Shown here piece after piece: positions 8,935 through 17,107 of a DNA stretch of 64,000 nucleotides. Origin of the DNA: Oscillospiraceae bacterium. GTDB lineage: Bacteria > Bacillota > Clostridia > Oscillospirales > Oscillospiraceae. The notes under the pieces are model-generated. The model saw only the letters and a list, made by a program, of their open reading frames with translations, was not told where the DNA came from and searched no databases. The stretch lies in the NCBI GenBank assembly GCA_902778665.1, contig CACYYN010000003.1:1-64000 (forward strand), given 5' to 3'. Position numbers and translations under genes: made by a program. How positions within the stretch are numbered: position 1 is the stretch's first letter; each line of letters starts with the position of its first letter.

Positions 8935-8964
8935 ATTATGACACAGGGCAGATCCTTTCTGCAA
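8935..8964 (-). promoter_or_regulatory. Probable pxpABC promoter
   Basis: Minus strand TTGCAG (8959-8964), an 18-base spacer and CATAAT (8935-8940), about 45 bases before the pxpA start. Confidence 0.45.
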
Positions 8965-9014
8965 GCTATTTTTCTGCGTCAATCCACCGATGAAGAGACG
9001 ACGGTGTTTTTTAC

Positions 9015-9042
9015 TTGACGAACCGCTTCTCTCATGTATAAT
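9015..9042 (+). promoter_or_regulatory. larC promoter
   Basis: TTGACG (9015-9020), a 16-base spacer and TATAAT (9037-9042), about 40 bases before the chosen larC start. This placement also argues against the longer upstream frame being translated. Confidence 0.6.
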
Positions 9043-9082
9043 TACTTATACTATTAACCTTGTATGCTGGATGGTTTATTTG

Positions 9083-10276
9083 ATGAAAACACTTTATTTT
9101 GACTGCTCCATGGGTGCCGCCGGTGATATGCTGACAGGTGCCCTGATTGATCTTCTGGAGGATCCGGATACCGGTATAAAAAAACTGAATTCCCTTGGCT
9201 TGCCGGGAATTCGCTACGAGCGGGAAACCACCGAAAAATGCGGTATCAGAGGAACCCATATCCATGTGCTGGTAAACGGCGCGGAGGAGGGAGACGAGCA
9301 CCATGAACACCACACCTGTGAAGAGCATCATCACCACCCTCACTCTTCCCTGCACCATATTGCGCATATAGCAGAAGCTCTGCCTTTAGAGGAAGCGGTA
9401 AAACAGGATATCCTCGCTGTTTTCACGTTGGTAGCAGAGGCCGAGAGCCGTGTGCACGGCGTTCCTGTGCCGGAAATACACTTCCATGAGGTGGGTACCA
9501 TGGATGCCGTTGCGGACATTACGGCTGTCTGCGTGCTTCTTCATGAGCTTGCCCCGGATGAAATCATTGCTTCTCCGGTACATGTTGGTGCGGGAAGCAT
9601 ACACTGTGCCCACGGTATTCTGCCGGTGCCCGCTCCTGCCACGGCAGAAATTCTGAAAAATGTGCCGATGTACGGAGGGAAAATCAAAGGAGAACTCTGC
9701 ACTCCTACCGGTGCTGCACTTCTGAAGTATTTTGCTACACGCTTCAGAGATATGCCGGTTGTGACCGCAGAAAAAATCGGCTACGGCATGGGCACAAAAG
9801 ACTTTGAACAGGCAAACTGCCTGCGTGCAATCCTCGGCCATACAGCAGATGATCAGGATATCATTACAGAGCTCTCCTGCAATATCGACGATATGACAGG
9901 AGAAGATATCGGCTATGCCATGGAGAAGCTGCTGGAAGAAGGCGCCCGCGACGTATTTACCATGCCCATCGGGATGAAAAAAAACCGGCCAGGAACCATG
10001 CTGTCCGTCCTCTGTGCAAAAAAAGACACCAGACGAATGGTTGAACTGATATTCAGACACACCACTACGATCGGAGTCCGGGAGGCAGAGAAGAAGCGGT
10101 ATATTCTAAGTCGAACCGCCGGGACTCGAAGCACTCTCTATGGGAGCGTAAACATAAAGCAATGCTGCGGCTACGGGGTCAGCCGGGAAAAGATCGAACA
10201 CGATGACCTTGCCCGCATCGCAGACGATCAGGGCAAAAGCATCCTGCAGATCAGAAAAGAACTGGAGAATAACTGA
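9083..10276 (+). CDS. larC: Nickel-pincer cofactor biosynthesis protein LarC
   Basis: A 397-residue LarC, the CTP-dependent nickel insertase that completes the pincer cofactor of lactate racemase and related LarA-family enzymes. It begins with the family motif FDCSMGAAGDM, carries a histidine-rich stretch near residues 73-95 suited to nickel binding, and has IHFHEVGTMDA near 130 and CTPTGAALLKY near 210. In Lactobacillus plantarum LarC is made by programmed frameshifting from two frames; here one uninterrupted frame encodes the whole protein. The start at 9083 gives the family N-terminus and lies downstream of the promoter. Neither larB, larE nor larA is nearby. The next gene begins 3 bp after the stop. 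Confidence 0.92.
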   Translation: MKTLYFDCSMGAAGDMLTGALIDLLEDPDTGIKKLNSLGLPGIRYERETTEKCGIRGTHIHVLVNGAEEGDEHHEHHTCEEHHHHPHSSLHHIAHIAEALPLEEAVKQDILAVFTLVAEAESRVHGVPVPEIHFHEVGTMDAVADITAVCVLLHELAPDEIIASPVHVGAGSIHCAHGILPVPAPATAEILKNVPMYGGKIKGELCTPTGAALLKYFATRFRDMPVVTAEKIGYGMGTKDFEQANCLRAILGHTADDQDIITELSCNIDDMTGEDIGYAMEKLLEEGARDVFTMPIGMKKNRPGTMLSVLCAKKDTRRMVELIFRHTTTIGVREAEKKRYILSRTAGTRSTLYGSVNIKQCCGYGVSREKIEHDDLARIADDQGKSILQIRKELENN

Positions 10277-10278
10277 CT

Positions 10279-10812
10279 ATGCGAAGAAACACTACCCTAA
10301 AACTGACATACGCCGCCACATGCTTTGCGCTGGCAATGGTGCTTCCCTTTCTGGTCGGACAGATTCCCCAGATCGGACAGATGCTGAGCCCGATGCATAT
10401 CCCTGTATTTCTGTGCGGCTTTCTGTGCGGATGGCAGTGGGGGCTGGCGGTGGGACTTCTGGCCCCACTGGTTCGTTCCCTTCTGTTCGGAATGCCCGCA
10501 TTTTATCCGAACGCGGTGTCCATGATGCTGGAGCTGGCAACCTATGGGGTGCTGAGTGGGCTTCTTTACCGGATGCTGCCGAAAAAGCCTGCATTTCTCT
10601 ATGCAACGCTGCTGGTTTCCATGCTGGCAGGACGGATTGTATGGGGAATTGCCCGTTATATTCTGGCCGGACTGCAGGGTTCTGCCTTTCCCTGGCAGGC
10701 TTTTGTGGCAGGTGCATTTACCAATGCGATCCCCGGAATTATTCTGCATATTATTCTGATCCCGCTGATTGTGTTTGCCATGCAACGGGCAAATCTGGTT
10801 CTCAACGAATAA
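10279..10812 (+). CDS. ECF transporter substrate-binding (S) component
   Basis: A 177-residue integral membrane protein with about six hydrophobic helices. The segment MHIPVFLCGFLCGWQWGLAVG is typical of S components of energy-coupling-factor vitamin and metal transporters. It would pair with a shared EcfA-EcfA'-EcfT module, which is not in this window. It starts 3 bp after larC and is almost certainly co-transcribed with it. The lar pathway needs nickel and nicotinic acid adenine dinucleotide, so nickel or nicotinate are reasonable candidate substrates. That is inference from position; the sequence alone does not give specificity. Confidence 0.75.
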   Translation: MRRNTTLKLTYAATCFALAMVLPFLVGQIPQIGQMLSPMHIPVFLCGFLCGWQWGLAVGLLAPLVRSLLFGMPAFYPNAVSMMLELATYGVLSGLLYRMLPKKPAFLYATLLVSMLAGRIVWGIARYILAGLQGSAFPWQAFVAGAFTNAIPGIILHIILIPLIVFAMQRANLVLNE

Positions 10813-10862
10813 GGGCGATTTCACAAAATCAGCAAGGTTTGTTCATAATCTATTCATAAACA

Positions 10863-10889
10863 TTAGCACTCTCCTCTTGACAGTGCTAA
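10863..10889 (+). promoter_or_regulatory. CIRCE operator (HrcA binding site)
   Basis: TTAGCACTC, nine bases, then CAGTGCTAA. It differs from the CIRCE consensus (TTAGCACTC-N9-GAGTGCTAA) at one position. It overlaps the -35 box of the hsp20 promoter, so HrcA would block polymerase binding directly. Confidence 0.85.
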
Positions 10890-10904
10890 AAATCGTGCTA
10901 TAAT
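10877..10904 (+). promoter_or_regulatory. hsp20 promoter, full sigma-A consensus
   Basis: TTGACA (10877-10882), 16 bases, TATAAT (10899-10904). Both hexamers are perfect, and the -35 lies inside the CIRCE element. The 5' leader is about 90 bases. Confidence 0.85.
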
Positions 10905-11003
10905 AACAGTCGAACAAAGGAAATAGAGATCGAATGAATGACCTCCTTCCCCTTGCTCAGGTAACAAACAAAATGATTGCATTAAAGTAAGGAGGCATGA
11001 CTT

Positions 11004-11450
11004 ATGTTACCGAGTATTTTTGGAGAGAGTTTATTTGATGACTGGATGGATTTCCCGTTCAGAGGTTTCAACAGTGACGTGGACAACAAGCTTTATGGCA
11101 AACATGCGGCTCGCGTAATGAAGACGGACCTGAAGGAACATGACGATGGCTATGAGCTTTCGATTGATCTGCCGGGCTTTAAGAAAGAACAGATTGACCT
11201 GCAGCTGCAGAACGGTTACCTGACCATTACCGCATCCAAGGGACTGGATGAAGAGGAAAAGGATAAGAAAGGCAAGCTGGTTCACCAGGAGCGTTATGCA
11301 GGATCTATGAGCAGAAGCTTTTACATCGGCGAGAGCCTGACAGAAGAAGACGTCAAGGCAAAATACGAAAACGGTGTTCTGACACTGGAGTTCCCGAAGG
11401 AAAAAGCCATCAAGGTTCCGGAACGCAGAACCATTCAGATAGAAGGATGA
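11004..11450 (+). CDS. Small heat-shock protein, Hsp20/alpha-crystallin family
   Basis: A 148-residue cytosolic holdase chaperone. The alpha-crystallin domain covers about residues 38-140: it opens with MKTDLKEHDDGYELSIDLPGFKKEQIDL and ends with the ENGVLTLEFPK strand typical of the family. The C-terminal tail carries a KVPERRTIQI segment where the IxI-type oligomerisation motif is usually found. It is a single-gene unit with a CIRCE-overlapped promoter, a ribosome site AAGGAGG and a strong terminator, so it should be repressed by HrcA and released on heat or unfolded-protein stress. Confidence 0.93.
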   Translation: MLPSIFGESLFDDWMDFPFRGFNSDVDNKLYGKHAARVMKTDLKEHDDGYELSIDLPGFKKEQIDLQLQNGYLTITASKGLDEEEKDKKGKLVHQERYAGSMSRSFYIGESLTEEDVKAKYENGVLTLEFPKEKAIKVPERRTIQIEG

Positions 11451-11464
11451 CCCATAATCAGACC

Positions 11465-11498
11465 AATCGCCCCGCCAAAACGGCGGGGCGATTTTTTA
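11465..11498 (+). terminator. Rho-independent terminator of hsp20
   Basis: A 12-bp GC-rich stem (AATCGCCCCGCC with its complement), a 5-base loop and a T-run. Confidence 0.9.
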
Positions 11499-11516
11499 TG
11501 ATTCTTCCGGGTCGGT

Positions 11517-11698
11517 TTAGCCGACAATAACAAGAGGAAGCATAACGGTTGCAATAAAATATCCATTCTCCACGGAGGTTTCAAAGGATCCGTTGCACTC
11601 CCGAACCTTTGCAGATACGATTTTCAGACCGAGACCGTGGTTTTCGCTGTCTGTCTTTGTTGTGGCAAGGGTCGGTGATCAGAAGCCCGTTTTTTTCG
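11517..11698 (-). pseudogene. Remnant of a GHKL-type (AgrC-like) sensor histidine kinase C-terminus
   Basis: Translating the minus strand from about 11675 to the stop at 11517 gives a short frame with TKTDSENHGLGLKIV followed by about 30 residues. This is the ATP-lid and G-box end of GHKL sensor kinases of the peptide-quorum type. Slightly upstream the matching NGLLIT residues lie in another frame, so there is at least one frameshift, and nothing resembling the rest of a kinase follows. It is a decayed fragment between the hsp20 terminator and the dipeptidase gene, and no response regulator is nearby. The fragment is short, but the motif is distinctive. Confidence 0.65.
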
Positions 11699-11847
11699 GA
11701 TGATTGAAAGAAAAAACGAAAAATCGTTTTCTCCCTTTACAACCACAGCATCAAGGGATATATTGTTTAGGCAAAACTACTATCGAGAAAACGTTACGGA
11801 AAAGAGCCCTCTTCCGTTCATCGATATGCAGAAAAGGAGAAAAAGAC

Positions 11848-13311
11848 ATGCCCTGCACCACTGTACTCGTCGGCAAAAAAGCCAGCAATGACGGATCCAC
11901 CATGATCGCCCGGACCGATGACGGTCATTTTGACGTCAAAAAAATGGTTGTAGTAAACCCGAAACAGCAACCGAAAAAATATAAAAGTGTGCTCTCACAT
12001 CTGGAAGTCGAACTGCCGGATAACCCCATGCGATATACCGCCTGCCCGAGCGTCGACCGGAAGGACGGCATATGGGCCGCAACCGGCATCAACGCAGCGA
12101 ACGTGGGTATGACGGCAACGGAAACCATCACTTCCAACGCCCGGGTGCTCTCCGCAGATCCGCTGGTGAAATATCAAAAAGCGAAAAACCGCAGAGAAAA
12201 AGATCTTCCCGGCGGAATCGGAGAGGAGGACATCGTTGTCCTCGTGCTGCCGTATATTCACAGTGCGAGGGAAGGCGTGCTCCGGCTGGCATCACTGCTG
12301 GAGCGGTACGGAACCTATGAATCCAACGGCATCGCCTTCAACGATGAAAATGAAATCTGGTGGATGGAAACCATCGGCGGACACCACTGGATGGCAAAAA
12401 GGGTTCCGGATGAACAGTGTGTGCTGATGCCGAACCAGTTTGGAATGGACACATTTGACCTGGACGATGCCCTCAGTGAGGGAAGAGAGAACCTGTGTTC
12501 CAGGGATCTGCGTGAGTTTATTCATGAGAACCGGCTGGATCTCAACCAGAACGGGCGCTTTAACCCTCGAGATATTTTCGGTTCCCGACGGGATATGGAT
12601 CATATCTACAACACACCGCGTGCATGGTTTATGGGGAGATATCTGGCACCTGATTCCTTCCGATGGGATGGTGAAGACGCCGTATTTACGCCGGAGAGCG
12701 ACAATCTGCCCTGGGCACTGGTCCCGGACAGGAAGGTCAGCGTGGAGGATGTGAAATACCTGCTCTCTTCCCATTATCAGGGGACACCTTACAACCCCTA
12801 TTCCAGCAGGGACACCGGAAAACGGGGTATGTACCGCTCTATCGGCATCAACCGGACAGGGGTTGCATCCGTATGCCAGATCCGGCCGGGCATGCCGGAA
12901 GAACTCAAAGCTGTTGAATGGATCTGCTTCGGCTCAACAACCTTTGATGCACTGCTGCCTGTCTATACAAACACGGAAAAGCTGCCGAAGTACTTAAGCG
13001 ACGTGACACTGGATGTCTCCACGGAAAACTTTTACTGGAGCAGCCGCCTTCTCGGTGCTTTGGCAGACCACAACTATGCAACCAGCATCCAGAACATTGA
13101 ACGGTACCAGGATGCAGTAGCCGTCAGAGGCAGGCAGATCATCCGGGAATATGATGAAAAAATGAAGCAGAGCGGAGACTTTTCCCTCATCAAAGAGGCA
13201 AACGAATCGCTCTGCAGCATGGCTAAAGAAGAGACAACAAAAGTACTGAACAAGGTACTGCTGGATGCCAGCACCCATATGAAGAACGGCTTCAATCTTG
13301 CGGATAACTGA
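11848..13311 (+). CDS. pepD: C69-family dipeptidase
   Basis: A 487-residue peptidase of family C69 (PepD/dipeptidase A), an N-terminal nucleophile hydrolase that cleaves dipeptides. The chain begins M-P-C-T-T, and Cys3 becomes the N-terminal nucleophile after trimming. Other family segments are GSTMIARTDDGHFD, GIAFNDENEIWWMETIGGHHW and MPNQFGMD. The ATG at 11848 is preceded by AAAAGGAGA and is preferred over an in-frame start 48 codons upstream, because the nucleophile must be near the N-terminus. There is no signal peptide, so it is cytosolic. It stands alone. Confidence 0.9.
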   Translation: MPCTTVLVGKKASNDGSTMIARTDDGHFDVKKMVVVNPKQQPKKYKSVLSHLEVELPDNPMRYTACPSVDRKDGIWAATGINAANVGMTATETITSNARVLSADPLVKYQKAKNRREKDLPGGIGEEDIVVLVLPYIHSAREGVLRLASLLERYGTYESNGIAFNDENEIWWMETIGGHHWMAKRVPDEQCVLMPNQFGMDTFDLDDALSEGRENLCSRDLREFIHENRLDLNQNGRFNPRDIFGSRRDMDHIYNTPRAWFMGRYLAPDSFRWDGEDAVFTPESDNLPWALVPDRKVSVEDVKYLLSSHYQGTPYNPYSSRDTGKRGMYRSIGINRTGVASVCQIRPGMPEELKAVEWICFGSTTFDALLPVYTNTEKLPKYLSDVTLDVSTENFYWSSRLLGALADHNYATSIQNIERYQDAVAVRGRQIIREYDEKMKQSGDFSLIKEANESLCSMAKEETTKVLNKVLLDASTHMKNGFNLADN

Positions 13312-13320
13312 CAGGAGAAT

Positions 13321-14544
13321 CTACTCCTGCACTCCTCCGGATGCAAAAAATGCTTCAACCGCCAAAAGGCTCGCCGCCTTGTCTTCCAGATGATGGTTAT
13401 AGCGGCTCTTTTCTATAACCACCTGATGGCGAGAATCTACTCCGACCTGCATTTCACTTAGAATGCGGGAAAGATAATAGGAATTTTCAAACATTTGCCC
13501 GTACAGCACAATTTTATCCGGATCAATCAGGTAGATAACGGCTTTCAATGCCCCGCACAGCACTTTCACCGCCTGATCTACAATTGCCCCGACACCCTGA
13601 TCTCCGCTGAGAGCTGCATCCAGCACCTCATCGAGATCCAGGTGGAGGGGCTTTTTGTGGTTATAGCGGCTCCATAGCAGGGGTGTGTTTTCTTCCGAAA
13701 AAGCGGCGAGGGCGTCTTCACAAATAGCAGTCGGAGAGGCAATGGTCTCCAGACATCCACTTTTTCCGCAGGAACAGGGCTTGCCTCCCCGTGGAATAAC
13801 CGGAATATGACCGATTTCCGCTCCCTGCTCTGATCCGCCGTGCCAGATTCGTCCGTCTACAGAGAGAGCCGCACCGATGCCGTATTCACAGCGGAGGAAA
13901 AACTGTGCACCCTTCGCCTGATCACGTGAGAGAAACATCTGGGCAGCGAGAAGGGAGCGGACATTGTTTTCCATCACGGTAGGGAACCCGGTCAGCTCTT
14001 CCATGCGACGGCAAAGGGGATAGTGCTCTTCTGAAAGTGCACCGAAGCTGTCAATGACTGTTCTGCCGTCGGATGCACAGATGCCGCGCACTGCAATACC
14101 GACGCCGATTACTTTTTCCCGGGGAATCCGGTATTCCTCTGTCAGGGACAGAAGCTTTTCAGAGAGCATTTGAACAGTTTCTTCAGCAGGCGCATGAGGC
14201 GGAAGCGGAATTTCTCTGGAAAAAATAACGGTGCTGTCCAGCCAGAGAGCAGAGAGGATCGCCTGCCGGAGGTTGATGAGAACACCGAGCGCACAGCGGC
14301 TGTGGCTGTTTAATTCCACCAGAATCTCCCGTCTGCCGGCATTCCCGCTGGGAACTGTATTTCCTTCCCGCAGAAGACCCTCTCCCATCATTTCCCCAAC
14401 AATTTTTGTGATAGCAGCCGGTGTCAGGCCAAGCTTCTGAGCCATATGTTTGCGGGAGATGCTTCCTTCTTCATGGAGGAGACGCAGAGCGGCACTTCGG
14501 TTATTCCGTTTGACACTCATCATATTGTCACCCGTAAACGGCAT
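13321..14544 (-). CDS. ROK-family transcriptional regulator of the sulfoquinovose island
   Basis: A 407-residue ROK repressor. Residues about 10-70 form a winged helix (SAALRLLHEEGSISRKHMAQKLGLTPAAITKIVGEM). The remainder is a sugar-kinase-like fold with a zinc motif CSCGKSGCLE near residues 255-265. ROK regulators usually bind sugars or sugar phosphates and leave DNA when ligand is present. It is the last gene of the minus-strand catabolic operon (13 bp after the EamA gene), so its own expression would rise with the pathway. The ribosome site is AAGGAGG. I infer that it controls both divergent promoters at 18909-19003, with a sugar or sulfonated sugar as inducer. Confidence 0.85.
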   Translation of the reverse strand: MPFTGDNMMSVKRNNRSAALRLLHEEGSISRKHMAQKLGLTPAAITKIVGEMMGEGLLREGNTVPSGNAGRREILVELNSHSRCALGVLINLRQAILSALWLDSTVIFSREIPLPPHAPAEETVQMLSEKLLSLTEEYRIPREKVIGVGIAVRGICASDGRTVIDSFGALSEEHYPLCRRMEELTGFPTVMENNVRSLLAAQMFLSRDQAKGAQFFLRCEYGIGAALSVDGRIWHGGSEQGAEIGHIPVIPRGGKPCSCGKSGCLETIASPTAICEDALAAFSEENTPLLWSRYNHKKPLHLDLDEVLDAALSGDQGVGAIVDQAVKVLCGALKAVIYLIDPDKIVLYGQMFENSYYLSRILSEMQVGVDSRHQVVIEKSRYNHHLEDKAASLLAVEAFFASGGVQE

Positions 14545-14557
14545 AGAACTTCCTCCT

Positions 14558-15475
14558 TCAGGTATTTCGTACCGGTCTGCCAGCGTGGTTGATTCGACCG
14601 CGCTGCAGAATCACTGCTGCACCGGCAAGCACCACAAGAATCCCCAGCAGCTTTTTTACTGTGAGTTCCTCATTGAGGAAAAACACACCGATAAAGCAGC
14701 TCATCACCGGCATCAGCAGCAAATAGAGTTTTACCAGCCAAACCTCAAAATGCCGGAGATTGCGATAGTAGAAGAAATAGATCCCTGTCTGCGCAAGGCC
14801 GCCGAGGACCACCAGCGCCCAGAAAGCGGGACCCGTCGGGAGAGCAGAAAAATGCAGATCTCCGGCAGACACGGCTGAAACGGCAAAGAGCAGCAGCACG
14901 ACAAAATTGTTGTAATAAGATATCATATCCGCATCTTCCCGGTATCTTTCCTGAGCGGTTTTGATGATAAAGGCATTCGCACTGACACAGGCAGCACTCA
15001 GAAGGAAGAAGAGATCCGTCGGATGAAATTCCATGCCACCGAAATCCACACCCAGCACCAGAAGCACACCAAGAAGCATAATCAGGGTGCCGATCCAATC
15101 GGATATATAAAGTTTTTTATGATAGAGAATAACCGTTGCCAGATTGACCATCAGCACATCCGTTTTCAGAAGGGCCGTACCGGTACTGAGACTTCCACCC
15201 GCATAGCCGAGATTGGCAAACAGATCCAGCAGAAATCCAAAAACACCAATGATCAGGAGGATGATTACAGCTTTTCCCTGATGAAAGAGCCGTGAAAAAT
15301 TACCATCGAGCAGCAACTGCACAGTCAGGAATACCAAGGCAGCACTTCGCAGCAGAAACCCTGCTGCAAGAGGAGAGCCTGTCAGATCCACGAGGACCTT
15401 GCTGACAGCATAGTAAACAGACCATGCAATCACCATCCCCGCAACCATCAGGGTATATTTCAGATCCTCCTTCAT
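14558..15475 (-). CDS. EamA/DMT-family transporter of the sulfoquinovose island
   Basis: A 305-residue membrane protein with ten predicted helices arranged as two EamA repeats, typical of drug/metabolite transporters that exchange small solutes across the inner membrane. It overlaps the upstream alcohol dehydrogenase by 4 bp (ATGA). This close coupling to catabolic enzymes suggests that it moves a pathway substrate or, more likely, exports a fermentation end product. If the sulfoglycolysis assignment is right, the exported solute could be a C2 sulfonate such as isethionate. Sequence alone cannot separate import from export. Confidence 0.8.
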   Translation of the reverse strand: MKEDLKYTLMVAGMVIAWSVYYAVSKVLVDLTGSPLAAGFLLRSAALVFLTVQLLLDGNFSRLFHQGKAVIILLIIGVFGFLLDLFANLGYAGGSLSTGTALLKTDVLMVNLATVILYHKKLYISDWIGTLIMLLGVLLVLGVDFGGMEFHPTDLFFLLSAACVSANAFIIKTAQERYREDADMISYYNNFVVLLLFAVSAVSAGDLHFSALPTGPAFWALVVLGGLAQTGIYFFYYRNLRHFEVWLVKLYLLLMPVMSCFIGVFFLNEELTVKKLLGILVVLAGAAVILQRGRINHAGRPVRNT

Positions 15476-16566
15476 TTCAGTGCTTCGAACATCTCCCGCA
15501 GGGCCTGTTCATCCATTCTGACAGGGTTATTGTTCATCAGCGGATGCACCGCACAGTCATGACACAGCTTATCCAGATCCACCTCACCGAGATCGGAAAG
15601 ACGGGCACGAAGGCCGCCCAGTTCTTTCAGCCCGGCAATACGCTCTGCCAGCTCGTCCGTACCGGAAAGACCGACCGCCCTGCACAGACTTTCAAGCCGT
15701 TCATCGGCATTGATATGCACAAAGCTGTCCAGCGTGAAGGCGCAAGCCTCTCCGTGGGGCAAATGATAATCTTCACTCAGCGGATAGCTGCATGCATGGC
15801 TTGCCGCCGTCTTCGGCAGGGCAAAGCTCAGCCCGCCCAGGAGGGAGGCATAGGCCATCTTTTCTCTGGCTTCCTTGTCTTCTCCGTTGCGGAAAGCAGT
15901 TTCCAGATTCTGCAGAATTGTTTTCACTGCCTCTATTGCCATCAGATCGGAGATCGGCTGATGATTCTTGCTCCAGTAACCCTCCAGCGCGTGAGCCATG
16001 GCATCAAGGCCGGTATTCATAGTGGTGCGCGGCGGTACGGAGATTGTCAGCTCCGGATCGACGATTGCAGCGCGGGGCATGAAGGCCGGGTTATTGATGG
16101 TGCGCTTCTCTTTTCCGTGGCTGATGACGGAAACCTGGGTCACTTCGCTGCCGGTGCCTGCTGTTGTGGGCATTGCGATTATGGTAAGGCGCTCGGTCGG
16201 GAAGGCAAGGTTACCGTGGTAATAGTCCAGAAGGTCTCCGTCACCCAGGGCAGTGGCAGCGGCAAACTTTGCCGTATCGATGGCACTGCCGCCTCCGATG
16301 CCGATTACGGCATCTGCCTGAAATTCCCGTGCAAGAGCAACCGTTTCAATTGCGCCGCTGAGCTGCGGATTCTGTTCAACGCCACTGAAAACAGCGCAGA
16401 TCCGGCTCTCAGAGTTCCGGAGCTTCTCTGCCTCCGGGAGGAAATGATGACCGCAGACCAGAACACAGCGTCTGATGCCGAGCTCTGAAAGAACGGCGCC
16501 GAGCTCTTTGCGCTTCCCTGTGCCAAAGTAAATTTTAACCGGCTGGGAATAGATAAAATCAGTCAT
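15472..16566 (-). CDS. Iron-type alcohol dehydrogenase, candidate sulfoacetaldehyde reductase
   Basis: A 364-residue group III (iron-dependent) NAD(P)-dependent alcohol dehydrogenase. It has the nucleotide-binding GIGGGSAIDTAK (about residue 85), TTAGTGSEVT (about 130) and metal-binding segments TGLDAMAHALEGYWS and SHACSYPLSEDYHLPHGEAC. The SHACSYPLS...PHG pattern resembles phosphonoacetaldehyde and sulfoacetaldehyde reductases of this family. In the proposed pathway it would reduce sulfoacetaldehyde to isethionate and regenerate NAD+. The chosen start (16566) is 19 codons into the longest frame and matches the family N-terminus. It overlaps both the RpiB-like gene (8 bp) and the transporter gene (4 bp). 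The substrate is inferred. Confidence 0.82.
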   Translation of the reverse strand: MTDFIYSQPVKIYFGTGKRKELGAVLSELGIRRCVLVCGHHFLPEAEKLRNSESRICAVFSGVEQNPQLSGAIETVALAREFQADAVIGIGGGSAIDTAKFAAATALGDGDLLDYYHGNLAFPTERLTIIAMPTTAGTGSEVTQVSVISHGKEKRTINNPAFMPRAAIVDPELTISVPPRTTMNTGLDAMAHALEGYWSKNHQPISDLMAIEAVKTILQNLETAFRNGEDKEAREKMAYASLLGGLSFALPKTAASHACSYPLSEDYHLPHGEACAFTLDSFVHINADERLESLCRAVGLSGTDELAERIAGLKELGGLRARLSDLGEVDLDKLCHDCAVHPLMNNNPVRMDEQALREMFEALK

Positions 16567-17032
16567 AGATGCTGTCCTCGATGGCGGAGAGCTTTGCAGC
16601 AAACTTATGCATGTTTTCTGCACGCCAGTCTTCCAGATCCTGGCACCAGGCGGTGGAAAGGAACGTCTTTACCATTTCGATGGCTAGCTCCGGCCCGACA
16701 ATCCAGCCTCCCATGCAAAGAATGCTGGCATTGTTGATGGCACGTGCCATTTTTGCGGAGTACACACCCTCGCAGGCAACGGCATAGACACCCTTGTATT
16801 TGTTGGCTACAACACTCATGCCCGCTCCGGTCCCGCAGATCAGGATAGCAAAGTCATATTTTCCCTCCTGCACCAGAGGCGCCACTTCACTGGCTACCTG
16901 ATAATAGGGATGAACTTCATTGAGATCTGTTGTTCCGAGATCGTCAAACGCAATATCCGTCCCGGCGAGGTACGCCTTAACGGCTTCTTTTACGGCAAAG
17001 CCGGATTTATCACTGCCAATTGCAATTTTCAT
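16559..17032 (-). CDS. RpiB/LacAB-family sugar isomerase with altered active site
   Basis: A 157-residue member of the RpiB/LacA/LacB aldose-ketose isomerase family. The catalytic cysteine is kept (CGTGAGMS, Cys66) and the ANK loop follows it. Two positions that are histidine in canonical RpiB differ: DHxGF is DKSGF (Lys9), and RxHN is RAIN (Ile near residue 99). Ordinary ribose-5-phosphate isomerisation is therefore doubtful. Between a split transketolase and a sulfoacetaldehyde-reductase-like enzyme, the expected job in transketolase-type sulfoglycolysis would be 4-deoxy-4-sulfoerythrose to sulfoerythrulose. It lies 75 bp downstream of the transketolase genes. Confidence 0.85.
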   Translation of the reverse strand: MKIAIGSDKSGFAVKEAVKAYLAGTDIAFDDLGTTDLNEVHPYYQVASEVAPLVQEGKYDFAILICGTGAGMSVVANKYKGVYAVACEGVYSAKMARAINNASILCMGGWIVGPELAIEMVKTFLSTAWCQDLEDWRAENMHKFAAKLSAIEDSIYD

Positions 17033-17107
17033 ATCTATCTCCCTGTTTCTTTTATTATTCAGGGGAGAGATGGATCTCTCCCCCGGTGTTTCGATTTGTT
17101 TTATAAC

